From positions 5,022,001-5,086,000 of the forward strand of contig OZ257255.1 in the NCBI GenBank assembly GCA_965279655.1: DNA of 64,000 nucleotides, read 5' to 3'. The stretch comes from SCTM01 sp965279655 (GTDB taxonomy: Bacteria; Pseudomonadota; Alphaproteobacteria; Rhodospirillales; Rhodospirillaceae). Shown here piece by piece: positions 7,675-16,987 of this stretch. The position numbers were made by a program, and so were the translations under genes. Numbering within the stretch: position 1 is the stretch's first letter; every line of letters starts with the position of its first letter. The notes under the pieces are model-generated. The model saw nothing but the letters and a program-made list of their open reading frames with translations. It was not told the DNA's origin and did no database searches.

Positions 7675-8231
7675 ACGCCATGACCGCCGTCCGCACCGTT
7701 TTCCCGAAATGGGGCCTGCTGACGGCGGCATTCCTGTTCATGCTCGACCGGCTGAGCAAGTACATCATCGTCGAGAAGGTTATGCGTCCGCCCGGCGTGG
7801 TGGAAACGCCGTTCTTCACCAACCACGTCATCCCGGTGCTGCCGTTCTTCGACCTGCGCATGGCGTGGAACTACGGGATCAGCTTCTCCCTGTTCAACTC
7901 CGGCACCGACGCCATGGTGTTCGCGCTCCTGGCCGTGCAGTTGATCATCACCGCCGGCCTGTGCTGGTACATGTGGCGGATCGACAGCTTCTGGATGCAG
8001 ATCGCCGCCGGCATGATCGTCGGCGGCGCGCTCGGCAATGTGCTCGACCGGGCGCTGTACGGCGCGGTCGCGGATTTCCTGGATTTCTACTGGGGGGATC
8101 TGCATTTCCCCACCTTCAACGTCGCCGACAGTTGCATTTCGGTCGGGGTCGCCCTGTGGCTGCTTGACGCCGCGCGGTCCGCCTCGCACCATGCCCCCGC
8201 TCCGCAAGGCCCAAAGGACTCAAGTCAATGA
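7671..8231 (+). CDS. lspA: Lipoprotein signal peptidase (signal peptidase II)
   Basis: 186 residues with four membrane segments. The two catalytic Asp motifs are visible: N123-x2-D126-R (GNVLDR) and F-N150-x2-D153 (FNVADS). The enzyme removes signal peptides from prolipoproteins after diacylglyceryl transfer at the inner membrane. The start overlapping the ileS stop is used; an internal ATG at 7680 is also possible. The bamF lipoprotein gene begins 4 bases before its stop, so a likely LspA substrate is encoded in the same operon. Confidence 0.96.
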   Translation: MNAMTAVRTVFPKWGLLTAAFLFMLDRLSKYIIVEKVMRPPGVVETPFFTNHVIPVLPFFDLRMAWNYGISFSLFNSGTDAMVFALLAVQLIITAGLCWYMWRIDSFWMQIAAGMIVGGALGNVLDRALYGAVADFLDFYWGDLHFPTFNVADSCISVGVALWLLDAARSASHHAPAPQGPKDSSQ

Positions 8232-8785
8232 ACCTGCGCATTTCTCTGCTGGTCGGCCTCTCCGCCGCCGTGCTGCTGTCCAGCTGTCAGGGCACCAAGC
8301 GCGCCCTCGGTCTCGAGAAGTCCGTGCCGGACGAATTCGCCGTGGTGAACCGCGGTCCGCTGGTCGTGCCGCCGGACTTCAAGCTGCGTCCGCCGGTGCC
8401 GGGCGCGAACCGACCGCAGGAAATGACCGCCGCGGATCAGGCGCGCTCGTCGCTGATCGGCCGCGCCAAGCTGGACGCGATGCGTCAGCGCGGCATGTCG
8501 CGCGGCGAAGTGGCCGTGCTGGCCCACGCCGGCGCCGACGTCACCAGCCCGGACGTGCGCAAGACCGTCGACCGCGAGTCCTCGGTGTTCGCCGGTGAAG
8601 ACAAGCAGTTCACCAAGCGCCTGCTCGATTGGAAAGACGACAGCGCCGGAGCGGCCGTGGCGATCGATCCGAACGCGGAGTCCAAGCGTCTCGCCGACGC
8701 CAAGGCCACCGGCAAGAAGGCCAACGAAGGCAAAGTGCCGACCATCGGTAAGGGCGGCGACGGCGGATTCCTCGGAATCTTCTAA
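8228..8785 (+). CDS. bamF: DUF3035 lipoprotein, BamF-type BAM complex subunit
   Basis: 185 residues. A signal peptide (RISLLVGLSAAVLL) ends in the lipobox LSSC, giving a lipidated Cys at about residue 20. Soon after comes SVPDEFAVVNRGPLVVPPDF, the conserved DUF3035 segment that in Caulobacter BamF resembles part of BamC. The rest is polar and low in structure. BamF is an outer-membrane lipoprotein of the beta-barrel assembly machinery in alphaproteobacteria. In many relatives lspA and this gene are followed directly by M16 peptidases. Here two reverse-strand genes lie between. Confidence 0.8.
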   Translation: MNLRISLLVGLSAAVLLSSCQGTKRALGLEKSVPDEFAVVNRGPLVVPPDFKLRPPVPGANRPQEMTAADQARSSLIGRAKLDAMRQRGMSRGEVAVLAHAGADVTSPDVRKTVDRESSVFAGEDKQFTKRLLDWKDDSAGAAVAIDPNAESKRLADAKATGKKANEGKVPTIGKGGDGGFLGIF

Positions 8786-9774
8786 AGCTGCTGCACGATC
8801 TGCTGCAACGCGCCCGAGCCGGGATTTCGCACGATCATCGCAGCGACCCGGCCGAAGCCCGGCATCTCGAGTTCCATCGGGCTTGAGAACACGTCGGCTT
8901 TGAGTGAGTCGCTCGCGGCCTTCGCAGCGGTCAGGTCCTTCACCACGAAGGTCTGTGCGATGTACCCGATGTTGGGCGCAATCGCATTGTGCACAAGGTC
9001 CATGCACGGATAGTTCATCGGATAGATCAGCGCGACCTTCCCGAACATGTGGTTGCCCTGCATAAACTTCACAGCCGTCTTCGACTTCTCCGCCAGCCGC
9101 TGAAACCTGTTCTGCTCCGGGCGATCCATGATCACGTCGATCAGCACGCCCATCTTGAGCATCTGTTCGTAGAACGCGACCGCCTTGCCCATGCTGCGCA
9201 CGCAGTGCGACGTCGTCACCACCGGCGTGAACCCCGTTGGCGTGCGGCCATGCTTCTCGACGTAGGCACGCATCTGTCCGATGCGCGTGCTCGGATCGCC
9301 CGACGTCAGTTCGACCAGGTTGATGAACACCGTGTCCGGTCCATCGAACACAACTTCCGTCGGCGCACCGGTGCTGCCTGACAGAACGTAGTGCGTCGGA
9401 TCAGACCAGAAGCGGTAGCCAAGCGCCGAAAGCCGCTTAGAGTCCTCGACGATCGTATCCGTATAGAAATTGAGATTCCCCAACCCAAACGCCATATGCG
9501 CATCGAGCGGCCGGATGGGCTTGCGCTTCGCGGCATTGAACGAGAGCAGCAAAACGCGACCAACCTCCACACCCGGCAGTTCGCAGAACACCGCTTGCGC
9601 CGACGCGCCCGGTGGCAGGCGCCAGTGCCGCTCGAAGTCGGGGCCGGACCACGTCACGGCCGGGCGGGGCGAGAGTCCGATGATGTCGCGATAGAACCGC
9701 AACGAGGCCTCGAGATCGGCAACGCCGATCACGGCGACGGAGAGGGCGCTTCCTTCGGGGGCAATGATGGCCAT
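8782..9774 (-). CDS. VOC-family (glyoxalase/dioxygenase-fold) protein
   Basis: 330 residues from the ATG at 9774. Two vicinal-oxygen-chelate modules are seen: one begins ALSVAVIGVADLEASLRFYRD (residues 9-29) and the second lies around HCVRSMGKAVAFYEQML (about 190-206). The helix containing FYRD or FYEQ after a first beta strand is typical. Metal ligands cannot be assigned with confidence and the substrate is unknown. The gene is convergent with bamF (4-base overlap) and its start overlaps the end of the upstream membrane gene by 46 bases, so the two are probably one operon. Confidence 0.7.
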   Translation of the reverse strand: MAIIAPEGSALSVAVIGVADLEASLRFYRDIIGLSPRPAVTWSGPDFERHWRLPPGASAQAVFCELPGVEVGRVLLLSFNAAKRKPIRPLDAHMAFGLGNLNFYTDTIVEDSKRLSALGYRFWSDPTHYVLSGSTGAPTEVVFDGPDTVFINLVELTSGDPSTRIGQMRAYVEKHGRTPTGFTPVVTTSHCVRSMGKAVAFYEQMLKMGVLIDVIMDRPEQNRFQRLAEKSKTAVKFMQGNHMFGKVALIYPMNYPCMDLVHNAIAPNIGYIAQTFVVKDLTAAKAASDSLKADVFSSPMELEMPGFGRVAAMIVRNPGSGALQQIVQQL

Positions 9775-10565
9775 GCGGAATCCTGTATTCGGCGATAGAC
9801 GATACCAAACAGCGTGGTCGTCACGATGAGATAAGACATCTCGAATAGAGTGCTGAGCAGCGAGACGGTCATTTGAGCGAGCGGGCCCGCGTCCTCGCCG
9901 TCGAATGGAATGTCCGCGGCTGTCATCCCGCCGAGCACGACAATCGCGACCACGCCCCAGCCCGCCGCCATGATCAACCCGAGGCTGGCGTGCACGAGCG
10001 TCATCGCCAACCCGAATGGCGCGGTCAGCCGCCACGTCTCGCGCAGGCCGACATAGTGGCCGGTCGCTGCAAACGCCAAGGCCACCGACAGGCGCGTGTA
10101 GATCATGAACCATGCGAATGCCGCTGGGATCGCGAGCGCAACCGACGCGATCTCACCCGCGAGATCGGAGATCCGCCCGAGGAGGCCGCCCGCCAGCAGC
10201 ACGAACCCGCCCAACGGCACCAGCGCCAGCAAGCCGACGATGGTCACCAGGATGTTGACCACGATGACGAAGCCTTCGCGCAGACCGAAGGAGAAGGCGG
10301 GGCGCTGTCGGGCTTCCTGTTCGCCAAAGGCGACGGTGCGATACCATGTCACCAGAAGCGGCGCATAAAAGAACAGCGCGAGGAGACCCGTGACGCCCTG
10401 CCAGACGTCTTCCCGGATTTCGACGTCCGAGAAGGTGCCGAAAACGTCGATCCCCATCAAAAGCACGAGAGGCACAACGGCGTGTTTCGCGAGCAAGCCG
10501 CGTCCGTCCCGGCAAAAGGCCAGGATCGCTTTGGTGGTGGGCCAGACGGGCAGGGCGGCGAACAT
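9729..10565 (-). CDS. Polytopic membrane protein of unknown function
   Basis: 278 residues if started at the ATG at 10565, where the conserved-looking MFAALPVWP begins; a longer start to 10637 adds a basic Arg/Pro-rich tail and is less likely. At least five hydrophobic segments are visible, including VPLVLLMGIDVFGTF, GLLALFFYAPLLVTWY, FVIVVNILVTIVGLLALVPL, GLIMAAGWGVVAIVVLG and LIVTTTLFGIVYR. No family is recognised with certainty. It precedes the VOC gene on the same strand and is divergent from the M16 peptidase gene. Confidence 0.55.
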   Translation of the reverse strand: MFAALPVWPTTKAILAFCRDGRGLLAKHAVVPLVLLMGIDVFGTFSDVEIREDVWQGVTGLLALFFYAPLLVTWYRTVAFGEQEARQRPAFSFGLREGFVIVVNILVTIVGLLALVPLGGFVLLAGGLLGRISDLAGEIASVALAIPAAFAWFMIYTRLSVALAFAATGHYVGLRETWRLTAPFGLAMTLVHASLGLIMAAGWGVVAIVVLGGMTAADIPFDGEDAGPLAQMTVSLLSTLFEMSYLIVTTTLFGIVYRRIQDSAWPSLPPKEAPSPSP

Positions 10566-10735
10566 GTCGCGGGGCAAGGGCTCGGCCAAAGGGGGGCGGG
10601 AGCGGCCACCATAACGGCGCGTACGGGGGCGCGCCACCGCCCGCAGGCCCTTGCGGTGACGTAAGAAACGGACCGTTGACCTATACCGCCGGGGGTTCCA
10701 TGAATGACGCCCCGCCCCCGGAGGACCATCCCCCC

Positions 10736-12109
10736 ATGCCGATCCGGTTTGCGACGCTTTTCGCGTTCGCCCTCAGCCTCGCTCTTTCACCCGCCCAAGC
10801 TCAGACCGCCACAAAGCCCGGCGGCGTGTTCGGCGCGGAGACGTTCTCGCTCGCTAACGGCATGCAGGTGGTCGTCATTCCGAACCACCGGGCGCCGGTG
10901 GTCTCGCACATGGTCTGGTACAAGATCGGTTCCGCCGACGAGGTGCCGGGCAAGTCGGGTCTCGCGCATTTCCTCGAGCATCTGTTGTTCAAAGGCACGC
11001 CGCGGTTCCCGGCCGGGACGATCACCGACATGGTGGCGCGCAACGGCGGCGAGCAGAACGCCTTCACCTCTTACGACTACACCGGCTACTACGAGAACAT
11101 CGCCGTCGACCGGCTTCCGCTCATGATGGATATGGAAGCCGACCGGATGCACAACCTGACCCTCGAGCGCAGCAGTGTGCTCAGCGAGCGCGATGTCATC
11201 ATCGAAGAGCGCCGCATGCGCGTGGACAACGTACCGGGCGCCACCATGGGCGAGCGGCTGTCGGCATCTCTCTGGCTCAACAATCCCTACAGCGTTCCCG
11301 TGATCGGCTGGGAATCGGAGATACGCGAACTCAGCCAGGAAGACGCGCTCGCGTTCTATAAGAAGTACTACGAGCCCCATAACGCCATTCTGGTCGTCGC
11401 GGGCGACATCACCGCCGAGCAGCTTCGCCCGCTCGCGGAAAAATATTATGGCGTGATCCCCAAGACCGGCACGCCGACCAAGCGCGTGCGCCCGACCTAT
11501 CTGCCGCGCAAGGCCGACGTGCGCGTGGTGATGCGCCATGAGCGCGTGCGCCAGCCGCAGTGGAGCCGCGAGTACATTGCACCCAGCTACAACGTCGGCG
11601 ACCGCGCCGATGTGCATGGGCTTGAAGTGTTCACCGAGCTATTCGGCGGCGGCGCGACCGCGAAGCTCTATCGTAGCCTGGTCGTCGATCAACAACTCGC
11701 GGCGGGGGCCAGTTCCGGCTACAGCGCCGAGGCGATCTCTTGGGGCAACTTCTCCGTGTCGTTGACGCCGAATCCGGGCGTGCCGTGGGAGAAGCTGGAG
11801 GCAGCCTACGACGTGCTGCTCGAACAGACCTTGAAAGACGGCATCACCGACCAGGACGTGGAACGCGCCAAGACGCGCATGTTGGCGCGCCTCGCCTATG
11901 CGAAAGAGTCGCCGATGTCCGCCGCCTCGCAGGTGGGGGCCGCGCTCGCGGTCGGCCTGACGCTGGATGAGATCGAGAACTGGCCGGAGCAGCTGAAGAA
12001 GGTCACGCCTGACCAGGTCCGCGCCGCGGCGCGCAAGCTGATTGCCACCGCTTCGTCGGGCACGGGCGTCCTGCTTCCACCCGTGCGTGTTCAGGAGGCT
12101 GCCCGATGA
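10736..12109 (+). CDS. M16-family zinc metallopeptidase, catalytic member
   Basis: 457 residues from the ATG at 10736, chosen because GGAGGA lies 12 bases upstream and a signal peptide (ATLFAFALSLALSPAQAQ) starts there. The inverted zinc motif H78-F-L-E81-H82 is intact and is followed by LFKGTPRFPAGTI, a typical pitrilysin segment, and by ERDVIIEERRMR further on for the third ligand. It is a predicted periplasmic or membrane-associated processing peptidase. The second M16 gene overlaps its stop by 4 bases, so the two products probably form a heterodimer. Confidence 0.9.
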   Translation: MPIRFATLFAFALSLALSPAQAQTATKPGGVFGAETFSLANGMQVVVIPNHRAPVVSHMVWYKIGSADEVPGKSGLAHFLEHLLFKGTPRFPAGTITDMVARNGGEQNAFTSYDYTGYYENIAVDRLPLMMDMEADRMHNLTLERSSVLSERDVIIEERRMRVDNVPGATMGERLSASLWLNNPYSVPVIGWESEIRELSQEDALAFYKKYYEPHNAILVVAGDITAEQLRPLAEKYYGVIPKTGTPTKRVRPTYLPRKADVRVVMRHERVRQPQWSREYIAPSYNVGDRADVHGLEVFTELFGGGATAKLYRSLVVDQQLAAGASSGYSAEAISWGNFSVSLTPNPGVPWEKLEAAYDVLLEQTLKDGITDQDVERAKTRMLARLAYAKESPMSAASQVGAALAVGLTLDEIENWPEQLKKVTPDQVRAAARKLIATASSGTGVLLPPVRVQEAAR

Positions 12110-13476
12110 GTGCGCTCGTCCGTATCGCCGTTATCGGCTTCATCGCGCTGTTCGCCGCAGTGCCGGCCTATGCCGTCAGTGTGGTCGAGGTAAAGAGTGC
12201 GAAAGGCGTTGTCGCCTACCTGTCGGAGGACCATTCCAGCCAGGTCATCTCGGTCAGCTTCGCCTTCGCGGGCGGAACCGCTCTCGATCCTTTGGACAAG
12301 CAGGGCCTGACGGCGCTCGGCGCCAGCCTGTTCAATGAAGGGGCCGGTGAGCTTGATTCCTTCGCTTTCCAATCGGCGCTGGAGGATCGCGCCATTTCGC
12401 TCGGCATGTCCGCCGATCTGGACAGCATCCGCGGTTCGCTCACCACGACGTCGCCGAATCTGACCGAGGCTCTGCGGCTCGCACGCCTCGCGATGTTGCA
12501 GCCGCGCCATGACCCGGACGCGCTCGAACGCATGCGCCGCGAGATGCTGGTGGGTATCTCCGCTCGTGCCGAAGTGCCCGGGCGCCTGGCAAGCCGCAAG
12601 CTGTATCTCGAATTGTTCGGCGGCCATCCGTATTCCCGCGAGCAGGACGGAACGGCCGAGAGCGTTCAGGCACTCACCCGTGCCGACGTCCAGGCCTGGG
12701 CCAAGACGCGACTGACCCGCGATCGCCTGCTCGTCGGTGTGTCGGGCGACATCAGTCCCGAGAAGCTGCGCGAAGTTCTCGACACCTTGTTCGCCGACCT
12801 GCCGGCCATCGGCGCCGGGCCGAGCAAAGTGCCATCGGTGAATGTGGCCACGGTCGGCAAGACCTCCCACATCTTCCGCGACCTGACCCAGAGCACCATC
12901 ATGATCGGCGCCCCGGGACTGCTGCGTAACGATCCGGATTGGTACGCGGCCACGGTGGCGGACTACATTTTTGGGTCCGGCTCGTTCTCCTCGCGCCTGA
13001 TGAACGAGGTGCGCGAGAAACGCGGCCTCGCCTACACGGTGCGCAGCGGCCTGTCGCCTATGGACTCCGCCGGCTTCTTCATCGTCAGCGCCGGCACGCG
13101 CGCCGACAAAGCCGATGAGAGCCTGCGTCTGATTCGGGAGGAGGTTACGAAAATGACCACCCCCGGAGTCACCCAGGAAGAGATCGACGGCGCCAAGCAG
13201 TTCCTCACCGGCGCATGGCCGCTGCGGTTCACCACCACCGGCCGCGTCGCCGAGTTGTTGGTGCAGGTGCAGAAAGATCGCCTAGGTCTCGACTACCTCG
13301 ATCGCCGCAACAAGCTGATCGAGGCCGTGACCATGGCGGACATCAAGCGTGTCGCGCAGCGTCTGTACAATCCGAAGGTGCTGACGGTGGTGGTCGTGGG
13401 GCCGGAGACCGCCGGTGCCGCGTCCCCGGACGCGAAGCCCGCGCCGAAAGCCAAGGCTCCGGCGAAGAAGTCGTGA
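12106..13476 (+). CDS. M16-family peptidase homologue lacking the zinc motif
   Basis: 456 residues with a signal peptide (AVIGFIALFAAVPAYA). The N-terminal domain has the M16 fold, but the HxxEH position reads ALGASLFNEGAG, so zinc ligands are absent. The C-terminal domain keeps LMNEVREKRGLAYTVRSG, the R/Y substrate-binding segment of the M16 family. Active/inactive M16 pairs are known in bacteria and mitochondria (the alpha and beta MPP subunits). It ends in a Lys/Ala/Pro-rich tail. Its stop overlaps the GTG start of pgi by 4 bases. Confidence 0.88.
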   Translation: MSALVRIAVIGFIALFAAVPAYAVSVVEVKSAKGVVAYLSEDHSSQVISVSFAFAGGTALDPLDKQGLTALGASLFNEGAGELDSFAFQSALEDRAISLGMSADLDSIRGSLTTTSPNLTEALRLARLAMLQPRHDPDALERMRREMLVGISARAEVPGRLASRKLYLELFGGHPYSREQDGTAESVQALTRADVQAWAKTRLTRDRLLVGVSGDISPEKLREVLDTLFADLPAIGAGPSKVPSVNVATVGKTSHIFRDLTQSTIMIGAPGLLRNDPDWYAATVADYIFGSGSFSSRLMNEVREKRGLAYTVRSGLSPMDSAGFFIVSAGTRADKADESLRLIREEVTKMTTPGVTQEEIDGAKQFLTGAWPLRFTTTGRVAELLVQVQKDRLGLDYLDRRNKLIEAVTMADIKRVAQRLYNPKVLTVVVVGPETAGAASPDAKPAPKAKAPAKKS

Positions 13477-15083
13477 CGACGCCGACACTGACGAACCTTC
13501 CGGCCTGGATCGCGCTCACTGACGAAGCGCGCGCGATGGCGGATACGCCCATGCGGGCGTTGTTCGCCGCCCAGCCTGACCGGTTCGCCGCATTTTCACG
13601 CCGTCTCGGTCCGCTGCTGGTCGACTATTCCAAGCATCGCATCACGGCGGGAACGCTGGAGCTGTTGATCGCACTCGCCAAGGCGCGGGACGTGGAGGGT
13701 GGCCGCGCGGCGATGTTCGCCGGCAAGCATATCAACACCACGGAAGACCGCGCGGTGTTCCACACGGCGCTGCGCAATCTGTCGGACCGCGCGATGACGG
13801 TGGATGGCCGCGACGTGATGCCGGACATTCGCGCCACGCGAAAGCGGCTCAAGGACTTCTCCGACGCCGTGCGCAGCGGCAAGCGCAAGGGCGCCACCGG
13901 AAAGCAGATCCGCCATATCGTCAATATCGGCATCGGCGGCTCCCATCTCGGGCCGATGTTCGTGGCCGATGCGCTCAAAGAGTATCAACGCGACGATCTC
14001 TCCGTCGATTTCGTCTCCAATCCGGATCGCGCGCAGCTCGACGAAGTTTTGAAAACGCTCGATCCCGCGGAAACCTTGTTCACGATCTCGTCGAAGACGT
14101 TCACCACCGCCGAGACCACGGCGAACGCGAATGCCGCGCGGGCGTGGCTCGTGAAGGCGCTGGGCGATGCAGCGGTGAAGCATCACTTCGCCGCGGTCTC
14201 GGTCAACCTCAAGGCGGCGGGCGCGTTCGGCATCGACGCGGACGTGGTGTTCCCCATGTGGGACTGGGTCGGCGGCCGCTACTCCGTGTGGTCCGCCATC
14301 GGACTCCCGGTGATCCTCGCCTGCGGATACGAGGCCTATGAGGAGTTGCTGAAAGGCGCGGAGGAGGTGGACCGCCACTTCGAAACCGCACCGCTCGGCG
14401 AGAACCTGCCGGTGATCATGGCGATGCTGGGGGTCTGGTACGCAAATTTCTTCCATGCGCCGGCCCTGGCCGTGCTGCCCTACGATCATCGCCTCAAGCT
14501 TCTGCCGGCGCACCTCCAGCAACTCGACATGGAGAGCAACGGCAAGGGCGTGATTCTCGACGGCTCGCCCATCGCCACATCCGGTCCGATCGTGTTCGGC
14601 AGCGGCGGTTCGGACAGCCAGCACTCGTTCTTCCAGCTGCTCCACCAGGGCCCGGCCCTGATCCCTTGCGACTTCCTGGTCGCCCTGAACGGGGCGGACA
14701 AGGACAGCCGTGAGCTGCTGCTGGCCAATGCTTTTGCGCAGACCGAGGCCCTGATGCGCGGCCGGACCCACAGCGAGGTCCTGAATACCGCGGAATCCTT
14801 GAAGTCCCATCGCAGCTTTCCGGGGAACCGTCCTTCCACTACAATCCTGCTCGACGCACTGACACCGCGCAGCCTGGGCATGATCATCGCCCTTTATGAG
14901 CACAAGGTGTTCGTGCAGGGGCTCGTCTGGGGGGTCAATTCCTTCGACCAGTGGGGCGTAGAACTGGGCAAGGAATTGGCGACAAGCCTGTTGCCGGCGC
15001 TACGCGGCGAGAAGACCGCAGAGGGTCGTGATGCCTCCACCGCCGGCTTGGTCGCCGCTTATCGGGCGACTGTCGGCAAGTAG
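13473..15083 (+). CDS. pgi: Glucose-6-phosphate isomerase
   Basis: 536 residues from a GTG that overlaps the upstream stop (GTGA); the family sequence TNLPAWIALTDEARAM begins right after it. Recognisable parts are NIGIGGSHLGPMF, FTISSKTFTTAET, WDWVGGRYSVWSAIGLP, and near the C-terminus GVNSFDQWGVELGK with its conserved Lys and Gln. It interconverts glucose-6-phosphate and fructose-6-phosphate. Its coupling to M16 peptidase genes is not functionally explained. mutL follows 29 bases later. Confidence 0.97.
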   Translation: MTTPTLTNLPAWIALTDEARAMADTPMRALFAAQPDRFAAFSRRLGPLLVDYSKHRITAGTLELLIALAKARDVEGGRAAMFAGKHINTTEDRAVFHTALRNLSDRAMTVDGRDVMPDIRATRKRLKDFSDAVRSGKRKGATGKQIRHIVNIGIGGSHLGPMFVADALKEYQRDDLSVDFVSNPDRAQLDEVLKTLDPAETLFTISSKTFTTAETTANANAARAWLVKALGDAAVKHHFAAVSVNLKAAGAFGIDADVVFPMWDWVGGRYSVWSAIGLPVILACGYEAYEELLKGAEEVDRHFETAPLGENLPVIMAMLGVWYANFFHAPALAVLPYDHRLKLLPAHLQQLDMESNGKGVILDGSPIATSGPIVFGSGGSDSQHSFFQLLHQGPALIPCDFLVALNGADKDSRELLLANAFAQTEALMRGRTHSEVLNTAESLKSHRSFPGNRPSTTILLDALTPRSLGMIIALYEHKVFVQGLVWGVNSFDQWGVELGKELATSLLPALRGEKTAEGRDASTAGLVAAYRATVGK

Positions 15084-15112
15084 GACGAAACTATCCTCAT
15101 GAGTTGCCGCTG

Positions 15113-16942
15113 ATGCCGATCCGGCTCCTGCCGCCGAACCTTGTCAACCAGATCGCCGCCGGCGAGGTGGTGGAGCGCCCCGCGTCGGCGCTGAAGGAAC
15201 TCGTCGAGAATTCCATCGACGCCGGCGCCACCCGCATCGACATCACGATGAACGACGGCGGCCGCGCCATGATGGTGATCACCGACAACGGCTGCGGCAT
15301 GACGCCGCAGGAGTTGACGGTCGCGGTCGATCGTCACGCCACGTCGAAGCTGCCCTCGGACGATCTCACGGATATCTCCTGGCTTGGGTTTCGCGGCGAG
15401 GCGTTGCCGGCGATCGGCTCGGTCGCGCGGCTGTCGATCACCAGCCGCACGGCGGAGGCGGACTCCGGCTGGTACATGGTGGTGGCGGGCGGCCGCAAGG
15501 ACGGTCCCGTGCCGGCGCCGCATCCGAAGGGCACGCGCGTCGAAGTGCGCGACCTGTTCTACGCTACGCCCGCGCGCCTGAAGTTCCTCAAGGGCGCGAG
15601 CACCGAACTCTCTTACGCCTTGGACGCCGTCGAGCGCCTGGCCATGGCGCATCCGGATATTTCCTTCACGCTCACCGCCGACGGACGTCAGCGTCTGAAC
15701 CTGCCGGCGGGCGTGACCCAGGGCGATCTGTTCGATGTCCATCTCGAACGCCTCTCGGCGATCCTCGGACGCGACTTCGCGGCGAACGCGGTGCCGGTGG
15801 CGGCCGAACGCGAGGGCATTCATCTTTACGGCTATATCGGCCTGCCGACGTTCAATCGCGGCAATGCCTTCGCGCAGTATCTGTTCGTCAACGGACGGCC
15901 GGTGCGGGATCGCCAGCTGACCGGTGCGGTGCGCGCGGCCTATTCGGATTTCCTCGCACCCAGCCGGCATCCCTATGTGGTGCTGTTCCTCGAAGCGCCG
16001 CGGCAGGACGTGGATGTGAATGTGCACCCCGCCAAGGCCGAGGTGCGCTTCCGCGATTCCAATCTGGTGCGCGGCCTGCTGGTCGGTGCGATCAAGCACG
16101 CGCTGGGCGAGGCCGGGCATCGCGCTTCCACCACCACCGGCGCGGCGGCCTTGTTGTCGATGCGTCCCAATGTGCCGCGCGCCTATCCGCCGGGGCCGAT
16201 CGTGCAAGGCAGCTCGGCGCTGGACACGGCCTACGCCATGCAAGCGCCGCTGGATGGCGAACTGGCGGAAGACGCGGCCGCGCCCGTATCGCTCTTCGAT
16301 ATTCCGCCATCCGCGCCTGAAGCGGCGCAGCCGGCGGAGGAGTTGGACGCAGCGGCGATCCATCATCCGCTCGGTGTCGCGCGTGCACAGCTGCACGAAA
16401 CCTACATCGTCGCGCAAACCGCCGACGGGATCGTCATCGTCGATCAGCACGCGGCGCATGAACGCCTTGTCTACGAGCGCATGAAGTTGTCGCTGGCCAG
16501 CGGCGGCATCCAGCGCCAGATGCTGCTGATCCCCGAGATCGTGGAGTTGGACGAGGCCTCGGCGCAACGCATCGCCAGCCGCGCGGCGGAATTGGCCGAG
16601 CTTGGCTTGGTGGTGGAAGCCTTCGGGCCCGGCGCTATCGCCGTGCGCGAGGTCCCGGCCATGCTGGGGGACGGCGACGTGACCGGGCTGGTCCGCGATC
16701 TTGCCTCCGACATGGCGGCGCTGGACGACGCCCTGGCCCTCAAGGACCGCTTGGCGGATGTGAGCGGCACCATGGCCTGCCACGGCGCGGTTCGGGCGGG
16801 ACGGCGGCTCAACGGCGCGGAAATGAACGCGCTGCTGCGGCAGATGGAGATCACACCCCATGCCGGGCAGTGCAATCATGGACGCCCGACCTATGTCGAA
16901 CTTAAACTGAAGGATATCGAGCGCCTGTTTGGCCGACGTTAA
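15113..16942 (+). CDS. mutL: DNA mismatch repair protein MutL
   Basis: 609 residues from the ATG at 15113 (a TTG at 15104 is less likely). The N-terminal GHKL ATPase has NQIAAGEVVERP, ENSIDAGAT, DNGCGM and GFRGEAL. A flexible Pro/Ala-rich linker covers about 350-420. The C-terminal domain contains DQHAAHERLVYE, which fits the DQHA(x)2E(x)4E metal motif of MutL proteins with nicking endonuclease activity, and ACHGAVRAG and HAGQCNHGRPT, which also belong to that site. An endonuclease-proficient MutL is expected where a MutH is lacking. Confidence 0.96.
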   Translation: MPIRLLPPNLVNQIAAGEVVERPASALKELVENSIDAGATRIDITMNDGGRAMMVITDNGCGMTPQELTVAVDRHATSKLPSDDLTDISWLGFRGEALPAIGSVARLSITSRTAEADSGWYMVVAGGRKDGPVPAPHPKGTRVEVRDLFYATPARLKFLKGASTELSYALDAVERLAMAHPDISFTLTADGRQRLNLPAGVTQGDLFDVHLERLSAILGRDFAANAVPVAAEREGIHLYGYIGLPTFNRGNAFAQYLFVNGRPVRDRQLTGAVRAAYSDFLAPSRHPYVVLFLEAPRQDVDVNVHPAKAEVRFRDSNLVRGLLVGAIKHALGEAGHRASTTTGAAALLSMRPNVPRAYPPGPIVQGSSALDTAYAMQAPLDGELAEDAAAPVSLFDIPPSAPEAAQPAEELDAAAIHHPLGVARAQLHETYIVAQTADGIVIVDQHAAHERLVYERMKLSLASGGIQRQMLLIPEIVELDEASAQRIASRAAELAELGLVVEAFGPGAIAVREVPAMLGDGDVTGLVRDLASDMAALDDALALKDRLADVSGTMACHGAVRAGRRLNGAEMNALLRQMEITPHAGQCNHGRPTYVELKLKDIERLFGRR

Positions 16943-16987
16943 ATTGGCAGGCGCTAGCGCGTAGTCAGGCGCGCGGGGGACCAAACT

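Noticed and set aside
13215..13472. Upstream extension of the pgi frame
   Set aside because: It overlaps the M16 gene in another frame and is Arg/Gly-rich. The GTG at 13473 overlaps the M16 stop and begins the family sequence.
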